Source of the DNA: Promethearchaeota archaeon
Lineage (GTDB): Archaea > Asgardarchaeota > Lokiarchaeia > Sigynarchaeales > SOKP01
Direction: 5' to 3'
NCBI GenBank assembly: GCA_019057975.1
Contig: JAHLWJ010000064.1
Coordinates: 1-17,620, forward strand
DNA: 17,620 nucleotides
Shown here: in pieces, positions 1 to 7,276 of the stretch
How the letters are laid out: each line of letters opens with the position of its first letter
Numbering within the stretch: the stretch's first letter is position 1
Notes under the pieces: generated by a model
Database searches by the model: none
What the model was told of the DNA's origin: nothing
What the model saw: only the letters and a program-made list of their open reading frames with translations
Program-made: the position numbers and the translations under genes

Positions 1-99
1 CCATCTATAAAAGACCTAATTTTATCCGTCTAATAATCAGTAAAAATTTAAAATTATTTAATTAATGAAAAGAGTATATTATAATATATTTCGTTAAGT

Positions 100-118
100 A
101 AAAAAGTTACTAAAAATA
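100..118 (-). terminator. T-tract terminator after pheA
   Basis: Read on the minus strand, this stretch just past the pheA stop has a T5 run and a T6 run. Archaeal RNA polymerase terminates at oligo-U without needing a hairpin, so this is a plausible end of the pheS-pheT-pheA transcript. The surrounding 1-140 region is AT-rich and I see no gene in it. Confidence 0.4.
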
Positions 119-140
119 GAGAATATACCAAATTATATTA

Positions 141-1241
141 TTATACCATTGGATAAGACCCTAATATTTTACACCAGATTACATCCTTATTCATTTTTTC
201 AAAAATCTGTACAACTTTCTCTTCATCTTTATTACCCTCAAAATCCATTAGAAAAATGTACTCCCAACGTCCTCTTCTTCTTGGACGAGATTCAATTTTT
301 AATAAATTAATATTTGCATCAGCAAAAATCTTCAATACACGATATAAAGCTCCTGGAGTATGCTTGGTGACAAAAACCACTGAGGTTTTGATTTTTCCTT
401 CTTTATGATCACTTTCTCTTTTAGAAATTATTAGAAACCTAGTAAAATTTAATGGGTTATCTTCAATATTAGTACTTAGAACTTTTAAATTATAGATTTG
501 GCTTGAAAATTCAGTTCCTATTGCAGAATACGATTCATCATTTAATTCTTGAACTCTTCGAACTGCTTCAGCCGTTGAATTTACACTAATCAATTTAACA
601 TTGGGCAGATTAGTTTTAATCCAGATCCTAGTTTGAGCAAAAGCTTGAGGATGAGAAATTATTGTTTGGATTTTTGATAAATCAGAATTTTTCACAGATA
701 TTAGATTTTGAATAATTCTTAACTCAATTTCTCCGTATATGATGAGATTTTTCTCAATTAATAAATCAAGTGTTTCCCTAACCGTGCCTTGAAGGCTATT
801 TTCAATGGGAATGACTCCAAAATCGATTAGACCTTTTTCTACATTTTCGAATATTTCTAGTGAACTACTGGCTGTTATAAATTCTGATCCTGCTTTAGGG
901 AAATATTCTAAAGCTGCTTGATGGGTAAATGTTCCTTTTGGGCCTAAGTACCCAACTTTTGTTATCGAACCTTGAATTAACTTACTTGCGCTCATGATTT
1001 CTTTCCAAATAGCTTCTATACTCGAATCTCTGAAAATAGATGACTTATTTTTCAACCTCTCAATAATTTCATTTTCTCTTTGTGGTTGAAACACCTTCAT
1101 ATCTAATCGATCTTTTAGATCTCCTATCGCAGCTACAATGTTCCCACGTTTGTTTAGGAGTTCTACAATAGTATCATCGATTTTATCGATTTCTTCCCTT
1201 AATTCTCTTAATTCTTTTTTCAAATTGTTTTGATTGTTCAT
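141..1241 (-). CDS. pheA: Chorismate mutase/prephenate dehydratase (P-protein)
   Basis: This bifunctional enzyme converts chorismate to prephenate and then to phenylpyruvate, the precursor of phenylalanine, in the cytoplasm. The 366 residues hold three domains. Residues about 5-90 are an AroQ-type helical chorismate mutase (LRELREEIDKID, then PQREN). Residues about 95-275 are prephenate dehydratase with GPKGTFT, PIENS, SHPQAF and the catalytic NFTRF. Residues about 285-360 are an ACT domain with the GALYRVL and ESRP motifs that bind phenylalanine in this family, so feedback inhibition by Phe is expected. It is the last gene of the pheS-pheT-pheA run, starting 33 nt after the pheT stop. No clear Shine-Dalgarno precedes the ATG at 1241. 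Length is normal for a P-protein. Identity is secure; feedback control is inferred from the motifs. Confidence 0.95.
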   Translation of the reverse strand: MNNQNNLKKELRELREEIDKIDDTIVELLNKRGNIVAAIGDLKDRLDMKVFQPQRENEIIERLKNKSSIFRDSSIEAIWKEIMSASKLIQGSITKVGYLGPKGTFTHQAALEYFPKAGSEFITASSSLEIFENVEKGLIDFGVIPIENSLQGTVRETLDLLIEKNLIIYGEIELRIIQNLISVKNSDLSKIQTIISHPQAFAQTRIWIKTNLPNVKLISVNSTAEAVRRVQELNDESYSAIGTEFSSQIYNLKVLSTNIEDNPLNFTRFLIISKRESDHKEGKIKTSVVFVTKHTPGALYRVLKIFADANINLLKIESRPRRRGRWEYIFLMDFEGNKDEEKVVQIFEKMNKDVIWCKILGSYPMV

Positions 1242-1274
1242 ATCAGAATATTTAATATAATTGATTTATAATTA

Positions 1275-2957
1275 TTAATAATTAAAAAAATGTTCAATAT
1301 TTAATTCAAATGCCGAAACGGGAAACTCTAATTTAAAATTCAACAAAATTTCTGGATGTAGCTCACCAATTTCACCAATAATCAAATCTTTTAAATAAAT
1401 TTCCCCATATCGACCATCGATATAACTTGGATTTTTCCCAGGTTTTATTTCATAATCATCAAAGTATCCAAGTGAAGTCATTATAAAGTCTAAAGAAGAT
1501 TTTATTTCAGTATAATCTGCATCTTCATGATAAGAAACAGCAGATAAATGTACTTCTCTTTTAGTTCCTGTTTCTTCTTTTTTTGATAGTAAGATAACAT
1601 CACCAACTTCAAATATTCTTATAGGTTTTTCTTCAGATCGATTTAAAAGCAAAGTATCCATTAATTTAGGAAGTATCCTTGTTCTAGTTGTATTATACTC
1701 TTTAGACACGGGATTAGCAATATCAACAATTTCCCTTATCTCAGATTCTTGTTTCATATAGTTAAATTGCTTTTCTGAACTAGCAAGAATGAAATTTATA
1801 ACCTCTAAATATCCTGCCCCTATCATAATCTTTCTTATCCTATTTGAGTAGTCTTGTATTGGATGATATTGCCCTATACCCCCCTCGTGAATTGTAAGAG
1901 GTAAATTAAAGTAGCCATAACCAATAGCACATTCCTCAGTAAAGTCAATTGGATGCATAAGATCCCCCCTATAAGCAGGTACTACAACATCTAAGTGTCC
2001 TTTCTTTTTAGATTTTTCTGCATCCATTCTAACTTTTTTAAAACATTTTATCATTTCTGAAGTTGATAAATTCAAACCAATAACACTATTAATATAATCA
2101 ACATTTACTTCCCATTTTTTTGGTTCTAAATTAGGTGTGACTATTTCACTTTCTCCTTCATAGTTTACTTTAACAGTCTCTAATTTTGCACCCATATCGG
2201 CCAATGTAGTAGATAGGATATTTAAAGCTAAGTTTATTGCTTTAAAATCCGTACCAGTTAAATCTAAAAATAAGTTTTTTGTTTCATCTGTTACCGTAGT
2301 AAGAACTCCATTTATAACAGGTGGAAAGGACAATACTTCGTTATTACTGTCAAAAATAATTGGATATACTTCTTTACCTTCTAAAATATGAGCATATTCA
2401 ATACCCTTTTCATGTAATAATAATATCTCTTCTAAATTCATTGGATATCCATCCCCATGTAATGGAACAAAGCTAACAGAATCTGGTTTTACAGCAGTAT
2501 ATCTGTAAGGAGGAACAACTTTATCCAAATCGTGTACTCCAATTGCTACTTTTCTTCTATCCCTTCCAACCGCCCAATGTAAATGTTCTTGAATATTCAT
2601 TAATGTAGCGACTTCATCTTCATCTAAATCAATATCACGAATAATTCCACAGACTATATATGGTCGAACTTTTTTAACGCTGGGATCTACATTTAGGACT
2701 ATGTCTCCTGAAATAACATCAAAAGATGGGAGGCCTTCCTCAATTTCATAATATCCTTTAAGAGCTCTAGCAATACCTTCAGGGCTAGAGAAATCTGGTC
2801 TATTAGGATTATATTCAACTTTTACCTTTTGTTCTTCCTCATTGATATCTTCCAAATCTAAACTAATCCATTGTAGATCATATTCTAATTCTTTCAGATC
2901 TAATTTTTTTCCAACTAATCTTTCTAATCTTTCAACTTTTAATTCAATTGTAGGCAC
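1275..2957 (-). CDS. pheT: Phenylalanyl-tRNA synthetase beta subunit (archaeal)
   Basis: This is the beta subunit of the cytoplasmic alpha2-beta2 PheRS, which attaches phenylalanine to tRNA-Phe; beta carries the editing (B3/B4) and tRNA-contacting parts. At about 560 residues it has the short archaeal/eukaryotic architecture, without the bacterial N-terminal tRNA-binding-like and C-terminal anticodon-binding extensions. Visible landmarks include YNPNRPDFSSPEGIARAL near residue 50, the B5 region and the pseudo-catalytic core ending in ELHPEILLNF. I place the start at GTG 2957 (MPTIELKVERL, the usual archaeal beginning). The GTG three codons earlier lies inside the Shine-Dalgarno GGGTGAT, which itself overlaps the pheS stop. 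Only 10 nt separate the pheS stop from this start, so translational coupling of the two subunits is likely. Confidence 0.95.
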   Translation of the reverse strand: MPTIELKVERLERLVGKKLDLKELEYDLQWISLDLEDINEEEQKVKVEYNPNRPDFSSPEGIARALKGYYEIEEGLPSFDVISGDIVLNVDPSVKKVRPYIVCGIIRDIDLDEDEVATLMNIQEHLHWAVGRDRRKVAIGVHDLDKVVPPYRYTAVKPDSVSFVPLHGDGYPMNLEEILLLHEKGIEYAHILEGKEVYPIIFDSNNEVLSFPPVINGVLTTVTDETKNLFLDLTGTDFKAINLALNILSTTLADMGAKLETVKVNYEGESEIVTPNLEPKKWEVNVDYINSVIGLNLSTSEMIKCFKKVRMDAEKSKKKGHLDVVVPAYRGDLMHPIDFTEECAIGYGYFNLPLTIHEGGIGQYHPIQDYSNRIRKIMIGAGYLEVINFILASSEKQFNYMKQESEIREIVDIANPVSKEYNTTRTRILPKLMDTLLLNRSEEKPIRIFEVGDVILLSKKEETGTKREVHLSAVSYHEDADYTEIKSSLDFIMTSLGYFDDYEIKPGKNPSYIDGRYGEIYLKDLIIGEIGELHPEILLNFKLEFPVSAFELNIEHFFNY

Positions 2958-2967
2958 ATTAATCACC

Positions 2968-4509
2968 CTATTTAAGATATGATTGTTGTCTTAACCAATT
3001 AATTGGGTTAATATAAAAATCTCTAATATCTTTACGACCGTAATAAAGCATAGCGATTCTTTCAAGACCTTGGCCCCATGCTAAAACACGTGTAGGTTCC
3101 TTAATTTCCCATGGATAAGTAACCTCTGGTCTAAATATCCCTGATCCGCCCATCTCTAGCCATTTATTCAATTTATCATAATATACAGCAACCTCCATAC
3201 TAGGCTCTGTATAAGGAAAAAATCCTGGTCTTGTTATGATCTTTTTGAAACCCATTTTTCGATAAAATTCTGATAGTAATCCAATTAAATCACATAGAGT
3301 AACATTATCATCAATCACAATTCCTTCTATTTGAGTAAATTCAGCTAGATGAGACTTATCAACTTTTTCATTTCGAAATACTCTATCAACACAAAATACT
3401 TTTACTGGCACTTTATCGTTGTTTCTATAAAACTGAGCCAATCTACGCATTGTAGTGGCGGTAGTATGAGTTCTCAAAACTGTTTTCTTAGCAGTATTGA
3501 TGTCCCATGCATATCTCCATCCAGAAGAGCCTGAATCACCTCCATTTTCATGTATTTCTTTTACAGCTAAAACTCTGTCTTTTTCTGGTAATTTTGCTGT
3601 TTTTGGATTATTAAGGTAGAATGTATCTTGCATTTCACGAGCGGGATGATCTTGAGGTTGAAATAATGCATCAAAATTATAAAAAGCACTTTCAATAATA
3701 GGGCCTCTTATTTCAGTAAAACCCATTGATAAGAAAATTTCTCTAATTTCATTTATTAGATTAATTAAAGGGTGAATCTTTCCCGCTTTTAATAATGGAC
3801 CAGGTTTAGTAACATCAAAAGGTTTTAAATCAAAATTTTTCCAGGTCCCTGAACTTAGCATCTCAGAAGTTATTTTACTTACTTGTGTTAGCTCATTAAT
3901 CTCCGAAATAGAGATCTTTTTACCTTTTTCAGTTAAATATAGAATACGTTGAGTTTTACGATTCTTTTCTATTAATTTTCTTTTATTTAGAACATCTATT
4001 AGCTTTTGGTCATCTTTAGAAAATTTAGAAAAATCAATTGCAAGATTTTCTTCAAATTTTTTTAAAAATTTTTCCAGTTCTGTTGGGGGAAACTCTTCAG
4101 CAACTATAAATATCTTGTTTTCCCCTGAAGCTTTGCTTTGACTAATCCACCTATTTTTTTTAAGATTTGAAATTCCAACATAAAAAATGTTTCTATCTAA
4201 ATTTGATCGTTTCAGCAAGTCATCTAAAGTTATTTCTTTAATTTCATCTTTTATCATTATATTTATTAATTTGCGTTCGGGTAATTCATTTTTCAAATAT
4301 GCCCTCCCTTCATCATTTAAAGAAATCTGATATATATCTTCTTCTTTAAATCCTCCTAAATTATGTTCAATCAAATCATTCACTGCTGACATAAGAACTA
4401 TATAATCAATTCCCATTTCTTCAGCGACTTTAGTAGCTATTACATTAGATCGCTTTTTCTTAAGCAATTTTAGAATTTCAATCGTTCGTTTTTTAAGCTT
4501 GATTATCAT
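2968..4509 (-). CDS. pheS: Phenylalanyl-tRNA synthetase alpha subunit (archaeal)
   Basis: This is the catalytic alpha subunit of PheRS, a class II aminoacyl-tRNA synthetase. The first 200 or so residues look like the winged-helix repeats of archaeal/eukaryotic PheS. The catalytic domain follows: motif 1 region GFTEIRGPIIESAFYNFDAL, QPQDHPAREMQDTFYL, motif 2 RVFRNEKVDKSHLAEFTQIEG, the glycine-rich GGSGIFRPEV and motif 3 GLERIAMLYYG near the C-terminus. The 513-residue length is typical. It is first in the pheS-pheT-pheA run, about 30 nt below the transcription start predicted from a BRE/TATA at 4564-4578. The start context is odd: the SD-like AAGGTT directly abuts the ATG, too close for normal use, so initiation may be SD-independent. 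Confidence 0.95.
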   Translation of the reverse strand: MIIKLKKRTIEILKLLKKKRSNVIATKVAEEMGIDYIVLMSAVNDLIEHNLGGFKEEDIYQISLNDEGRAYLKNELPERKLINIMIKDEIKEITLDDLLKRSNLDRNIFYVGISNLKKNRWISQSKASGENKIFIVAEEFPPTELEKFLKKFEENLAIDFSKFSKDDQKLIDVLNKRKLIEKNRKTQRILYLTEKGKKISISEINELTQVSKITSEMLSSGTWKNFDLKPFDVTKPGPLLKAGKIHPLINLINEIREIFLSMGFTEIRGPIIESAFYNFDALFQPQDHPAREMQDTFYLNNPKTAKLPEKDRVLAVKEIHENGGDSGSSGWRYAWDINTAKKTVLRTHTTATTMRRLAQFYRNNDKVPVKVFCVDRVFRNEKVDKSHLAEFTQIEGIVIDDNVTLCDLIGLLSEFYRKMGFKKIITRPGFFPYTEPSMEVAVYYDKLNKWLEMGGSGIFRPEVTYPWEIKEPTRVLAWGQGLERIAMLYYGRKDIRDFYINPINWLRQQSYLK

Positions 4510-4563
4510 AACCTTCAGTTGTTACACTTTATTCTTTCGTTATTATTTTTAAAATCTCAAATG

Positions 4564-4578
4564 TTTATAAATCTTTCG
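4564..4578 (-). promoter_or_regulatory. BRE/TATA promoter for pheS operon
   Basis: On the minus strand the sequence CGAAAGA (4578-4572) followed by TTTATAAA (4571-4564) matches an archaeal BRE plus TATA box. Transcription should begin about 22-26 nt downstream, near 4540, giving a leader of roughly 30 nt before the pheS ATG. This is the clearest promoter in the window. Confidence 0.65.
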
Positions 4579-4687
4579 TGAATGAAATCGTTTAATTTTG
4601 CTCGTTCTTGAATTAGAACAAACATCTAACATTTTTTATTTTTTAATAATTTAGCTTTAAGATTTAGTAAATTAAAACTCACCCGCA

Positions 4688-4729
4688 GCCAAGGGATCAG
4701 TCTCTATATTGAATTTTTAATCCCTTGGC
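4688..4729. repeat. 10-bp perfect inverted repeat, 22-nt loop
   Basis: GCCAAGGGAT at 4688-4697 is the exact reverse complement of ATCCCTTGGC at 4720-4729, giving a 10-bp stem that is 60% GC in a very AT-rich spacer. The loop contains AGTCTC (4699-4704), which could pair with GAGACT at 4765-4770 as a pseudoknot. The strand is unknown. It could be a structured RNA, a processing site or a protein-binding palindrome; it has no adjacent T-run typical of an intrinsic terminator. Confidence 0.55.
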
Positions 4730-4876
4730 AAATTAAAGAAATTAACAAAAAATAGAGCTTGATTGAGACTTACATCTGTATAGACAAGATAGGTTAATGA
4801 ACACATAAATTTCTCTTCTCAAGCCATAATTACTTTTTAAAATAAATATAGAAATAATTACTAAAAAATTTTTTTA

Positions 4877-5320
4877 TTACATATTATCTCTCATAGATGT
4901 AGAACTAATTTTCTTTTTGTTTTTATCTTTAATTATTGGAATCACAATAAGAATGAGTGGTTTTAATCCCATTTCTTCTCTGTTATTATTTAACTTTAAA
5001 GCATTTTCATATGTTTCTTGGCTTACAATTAATCCCTCATATTCAGGATCTTGAGCATATTTATTCATATCATCCCAATTTTTAATTTCAACAATATTAA
5101 TCCGATTAATATTGGTCAAAGTACTAATAAATTCTTTTAAATTTGTTTCTCTTGTGTTATAATCTTCCAATTTTGAAGCAAATTGCTTTTTCTCTAAAAG
5201 ATTCTGAGTGGTTAATCCAATCTCTATAGATTCAGAAAGAGATAAAGCAGTTTTTAATAAAAATTTATGACCTTCATGAAGATGATCAAAAGTCCCCCCT
5301 AATCCAACTTTCTTTAGAAT
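4877..5320 (-). CDS. coaD: Phosphopantetheine adenylyltransferase, AUU start
   Basis: Archaeal-type PPAT transfers AMP from ATP to 4'-phosphopantetheine, giving dephospho-CoA in coenzyme A synthesis. The frame is open from TAA at 5333-5335 down to 4877. In it I read KKVGLGGTFDHLHEGHKFLL near the N-terminus, with the nucleotidyltransferase HxGH motif (H15, H18), and ISSTSMR (138-144) near the end, matching the family's ISSTRIR-type ATP motif with two changes. There is no ATG, GTG or TTG upstream of this core; the first TTG (5168-5170) would remove the whole catalytic N-terminus. The Shine-Dalgarno GGTGAT (5332-5327) sits 8 nt, counted from GGTG, before an in-frame ATT at 5320-5318. This gives 147 residues, normal for the family. 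It follows the membrane-protein gene by 31 nt. A sequencing error hiding an ATG is the alternative. Confidence 0.85.
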   Translation of the reverse strand: MLKKVGLGGTFDHLHEGHKFLLKTALSLSESIEIGLTTQNLLEKKQFASKLEDYNTRETNLKEFISTLTNINRINIVEIKNWDDMNKYAQDPEYEGLIVSQETYENALKLNNNREEMGLKPLILIVIPIIKDKNKKKISSTSMRDNM

Positions 5321-5351
5321 TAAACAATCACCTTATCGTTAAGACAATTTT

Positions 5352-5792
5352 TTATAATTTTTCCTTAGATTTCTGGATTTGTTTCGGCTTTTCTGGGATT
5401 TTACTCGATTCGGTGGGTTTTTTCAATTTAACAGAATAAATTTGCTTTACTTCCATCATATCATCGCATTTAACACATTTATCTATTTTTTGAAAAACAA
5501 AATCTCCTTTCTCATAATTTCTAACCTTTGTAAGTCCACATAGATTGCAGATTAAAATTGTCAACGTTTGTCTTATAGGTTCTGTTGGACTTTTTTGCAT
5601 TTGTATCAGAGTTGCACCTACACAAATTAGCATAAATCCCATTGTCCATCCTGAAACTTCATCAGGTAGAATCCCGGTATAAATAAAAAGTGCTCCTAAA
5701 ATAATTAAAAATATAGAGAGTAAATTTTTTAGGACACTTTTAAAAGTAATTCCTTTTTTTAATATATCCTCATCGTCTTCTTCTTCTATCAT
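5352..5792 (-). CDS. Two-helix membrane protein with CxxC zinc knuckle
   Basis: I do not recognise a named family. The 146-residue protein starts with an acidic stretch (IEEEDDEDIL). Two hydrophobic segments follow, at about 20-41 (LKNLLSIFLIILGALFIYTG) and 49-64 (GWTMGFMLICVGATLI). A soluble part then holds CNLCG and, about 25 residues later, CVKC, a zinc-ribbon-like pair. The tail is rich in Lys, Pro and Ser (KKPTESSKIPEKPKQ). It is probably a small membrane-anchored protein with a cytoplasmic zinc site; function is unknown. It is upstream of coaD by 31 nt on the same strand and divergent from the DUF1512 gene. No Shine-Dalgarno precedes the ATG, so a leaderless or SD-independent start is likely. 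Confidence 0.75.
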   Translation of the reverse strand: MIEEEDDEDILKKGITFKSVLKNLLSIFLIILGALFIYTGILPDEVSGWTMGFMLICVGATLIQMQKSPTEPIRQTLTILICNLCGLTKVRNYEKGDFVFQKIDKCVKCDDMMEVKQIYSVKLKKPTESSKIPEKPKQIQKSKEKL

Positions 5793-5912
5793 GGGAGATG
5801 CTATAATATCTCGTTTTCTATGCTTAATAATCGAAAAGAATAAATAAATTTTGTTATTATAAAACCTTAATAGATAAAAGTATTCAATTTTAAGTTAAGG
5901 TATCTAATAAAA
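5793..5912. promoter_or_regulatory. Divergent promoter region
   Basis: This spacer separates two genes transcribed away from each other. A TATA-like element at 5857-5864 (TTATAAAA on plus, readable as TTTTATAA on minus) could serve either direction, and CGAAAAG (5832-5838) followed by an AT-rich box looks like a plus-strand BRE/TATA. GGTA at 5899-5902 is a weak Shine-Dalgarno for the plus-strand gene, with 10-nt spacing. Confidence 0.4.
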
Positions 5913-7055
5913 ATGTTTAGTATTTTTCAATTTGGTGCTGATGGAACTGATCCGGTAAGTTTAGTTATCCAGCTTTTATGGTTTGTTCTTATTTTTGTAA
6001 GTATTTTTTATGGACAGAAAATTCAAGGTTGGAAAGCTGCTAAAGAAATACAAGCAGGATTAGAAAAATTAAAAAAATGGAATGATGAGTGTAAGGAAAT
6101 CTTGGTTAGTAATTTTAAAGAATTTGCTAATAAAAAGAAAACTCAAAAAGATTTAATGCTTCAACTTGAAGATTTCATTACTTTTGTTACAATTCCTCCT
6201 GTTTCACTAGATCCATATGGTATTATTTCAAAATTCGATCATGTTGTTGATGTTAGGGATTACCGATTTAAAGAAGAAGTTGAGTTATTGGCACCGAAAG
6301 CTGATATTGTTCAAAGATATAATTTAGAGAATTTGTTGGAAGTTACAATGGCTATTGATTTTATATATAGACTTATAAGACATTATCTCATACTTGGTAA
6401 AAAATCAAAATCAATGATTTTACTATTACAAATCTCAATGCAATTAGGTTTAATATTAAGTATGGCAAAAGCGTATTATTATGCGGCAAAAGCTTTTTCA
6501 GAAGGGAGTCCCATTGGAGACGCTCTAGGCCCATTAGTCACTGCTAGCTTCGTAAGGGATGTTTCAGATGGAGAGGTGGAATCAAAAGAAATTGTTAGAG
6601 ATACTATTGTACAAGAAGTGGATTTTGAAGATCGTAAGATTTTTGTAGTGAGGGCAAAAGGACCTGGTGGAACCGTAGGAAAACCAGGGAAAGCTATTAA
6701 GATGCTGATTGATGAGCATGGTGACGAAATTTCTCGAATAATTATGATTGATGCGGGATTAAAATTAACAGGAGATAAAACTGGATCAATTGCTGTAGGT
6801 GTTGGTGCTGCTATAGGAGGAATTGGTATTGAAAAACATTTTATAGAAGAATCTTCTACAAGTAAATCAATTCCAATTGATGCTCTTATTTGTAAACAAT
6901 CACTAGAAGATGCTATTACCACAATGAAGAGACCCATAACCCAAAGTGTGCCAAAATTTATTGAAAAAATAAAGATGGCTCTGAGGAAAAGGACAGAAAA
7001 AGGCTCCAAAGTAATTATTGCAGGAATTGGAAACTCAATTGGAATAGGTATTTAA
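5913..7055 (+). CDS. DUF1512 family membrane-anchored protein
   Basis: This 380-residue protein resembles the archaeal DUF1512 family, whose function is not established. An N-terminal hydrophobic segment (about 16-35, LVIQLLWFVLIFVSIFYG) should anchor it in the membrane. A basic, helical stretch follows (KIQGWKAAKEIQAGLEKLKKW). A conserved middle contains FVTIPPVSLDPYGI and LGPLVTASFV. The C-terminal half is an alpha/beta region with AKGPGGTVGKPGKA (about 248-261) and the Gly-rich GVGAAIGGIGIEKHF (about 292-306), where family conservation appears strongest to me. The protein ends in a glycine-rich GIGNSIGIGI. The gene stands alone between a divergent unit and a T-rich terminator. The glycine-rich segments suggest ligand or nucleotide binding, but that is inference. 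Confidence 0.85.
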   Translation: MFSIFQFGADGTDPVSLVIQLLWFVLIFVSIFYGQKIQGWKAAKEIQAGLEKLKKWNDECKEILVSNFKEFANKKKTQKDLMLQLEDFITFVTIPPVSLDPYGIISKFDHVVDVRDYRFKEEVELLAPKADIVQRYNLENLLEVTMAIDFIYRLIRHYLILGKKSKSMILLLQISMQLGLILSMAKAYYYAAKAFSEGSPIGDALGPLVTASFVRDVSDGEVESKEIVRDTIVQEVDFEDRKIFVVRAKGPGGTVGKPGKAIKMLIDEHGDEISRIIMIDAGLKLTGDKTGSIAVGVGAAIGGIGIEKHFIEESSTSKSIPIDALICKQSLEDAITTMKRPITQSVPKFIEKIKMALRKRTEKGSKVIIAGIGNSIGIGI

Positions 7056-7057
7056 TT

Positions 7058-7105
7058 ATTTTACTTTTTATTCTGTTTAGTTTTTAATACTTTTTATTTA
7101 TTTCA
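7058..7105 (+). terminator. T-rich terminator after DUF1512 gene
   Basis: Several T4-T5 runs separated by one to a few bases follow the stop codon directly, with no hairpin. This is the usual look of archaeal U-tract termination. Confidence 0.45.
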
Positions 7106-7276
7106 CTCTTTAAAAACTGATCCGTTATAATCTTAATAGAATTTTCATAATCTCCTAAATGAGAAAATAGAAATTGTTTTATAATTAAGCAAATAAGATT
7201 ACTTAATTGAACTAATTAATAAAATGGAATTAAAGTCAAAAAAAATATATATTACATGATTTGAGGTGTAAAGAAA

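Larger units (their letters stand above)
4510..4876. other. 367-nt spacer between coaD and pheS
   Basis: No convincing gene is visible here on either strand. Its right end lies just past the coaD stop and its left end is the pheS promoter and leader. In between are a 10-bp inverted repeat (4688-4729) and a second possible helix (4757-4768 with 4812-4824), in a section slightly less AT-rich than the flanks. I found no tRNA cloverleaf and no convincing C/D-box pair. Confidence 0.6.

Noticed and set aside
3349..3534. 61-codon plus-strand frame inside pheS
   Set aside because: Antisense to the PheRS catalytic core; composition reflects the opposite strand and there is no start signal.
4688..4729. 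tRNA gene or intrinsic terminator at the strong hairpin
   Set aside because: The 22-nt loop and lack of D, anticodon and T arms exclude a tRNA, and no T-run follows the stem directly on either strand.
6479..7009. 176-codon minus-strand frame within the DUF1512 gene
   Set aside because: It lies wholly opposite a well-conserved gene, has low-complexity Ile/Ser/Pro composition and shows no recognisable motif.
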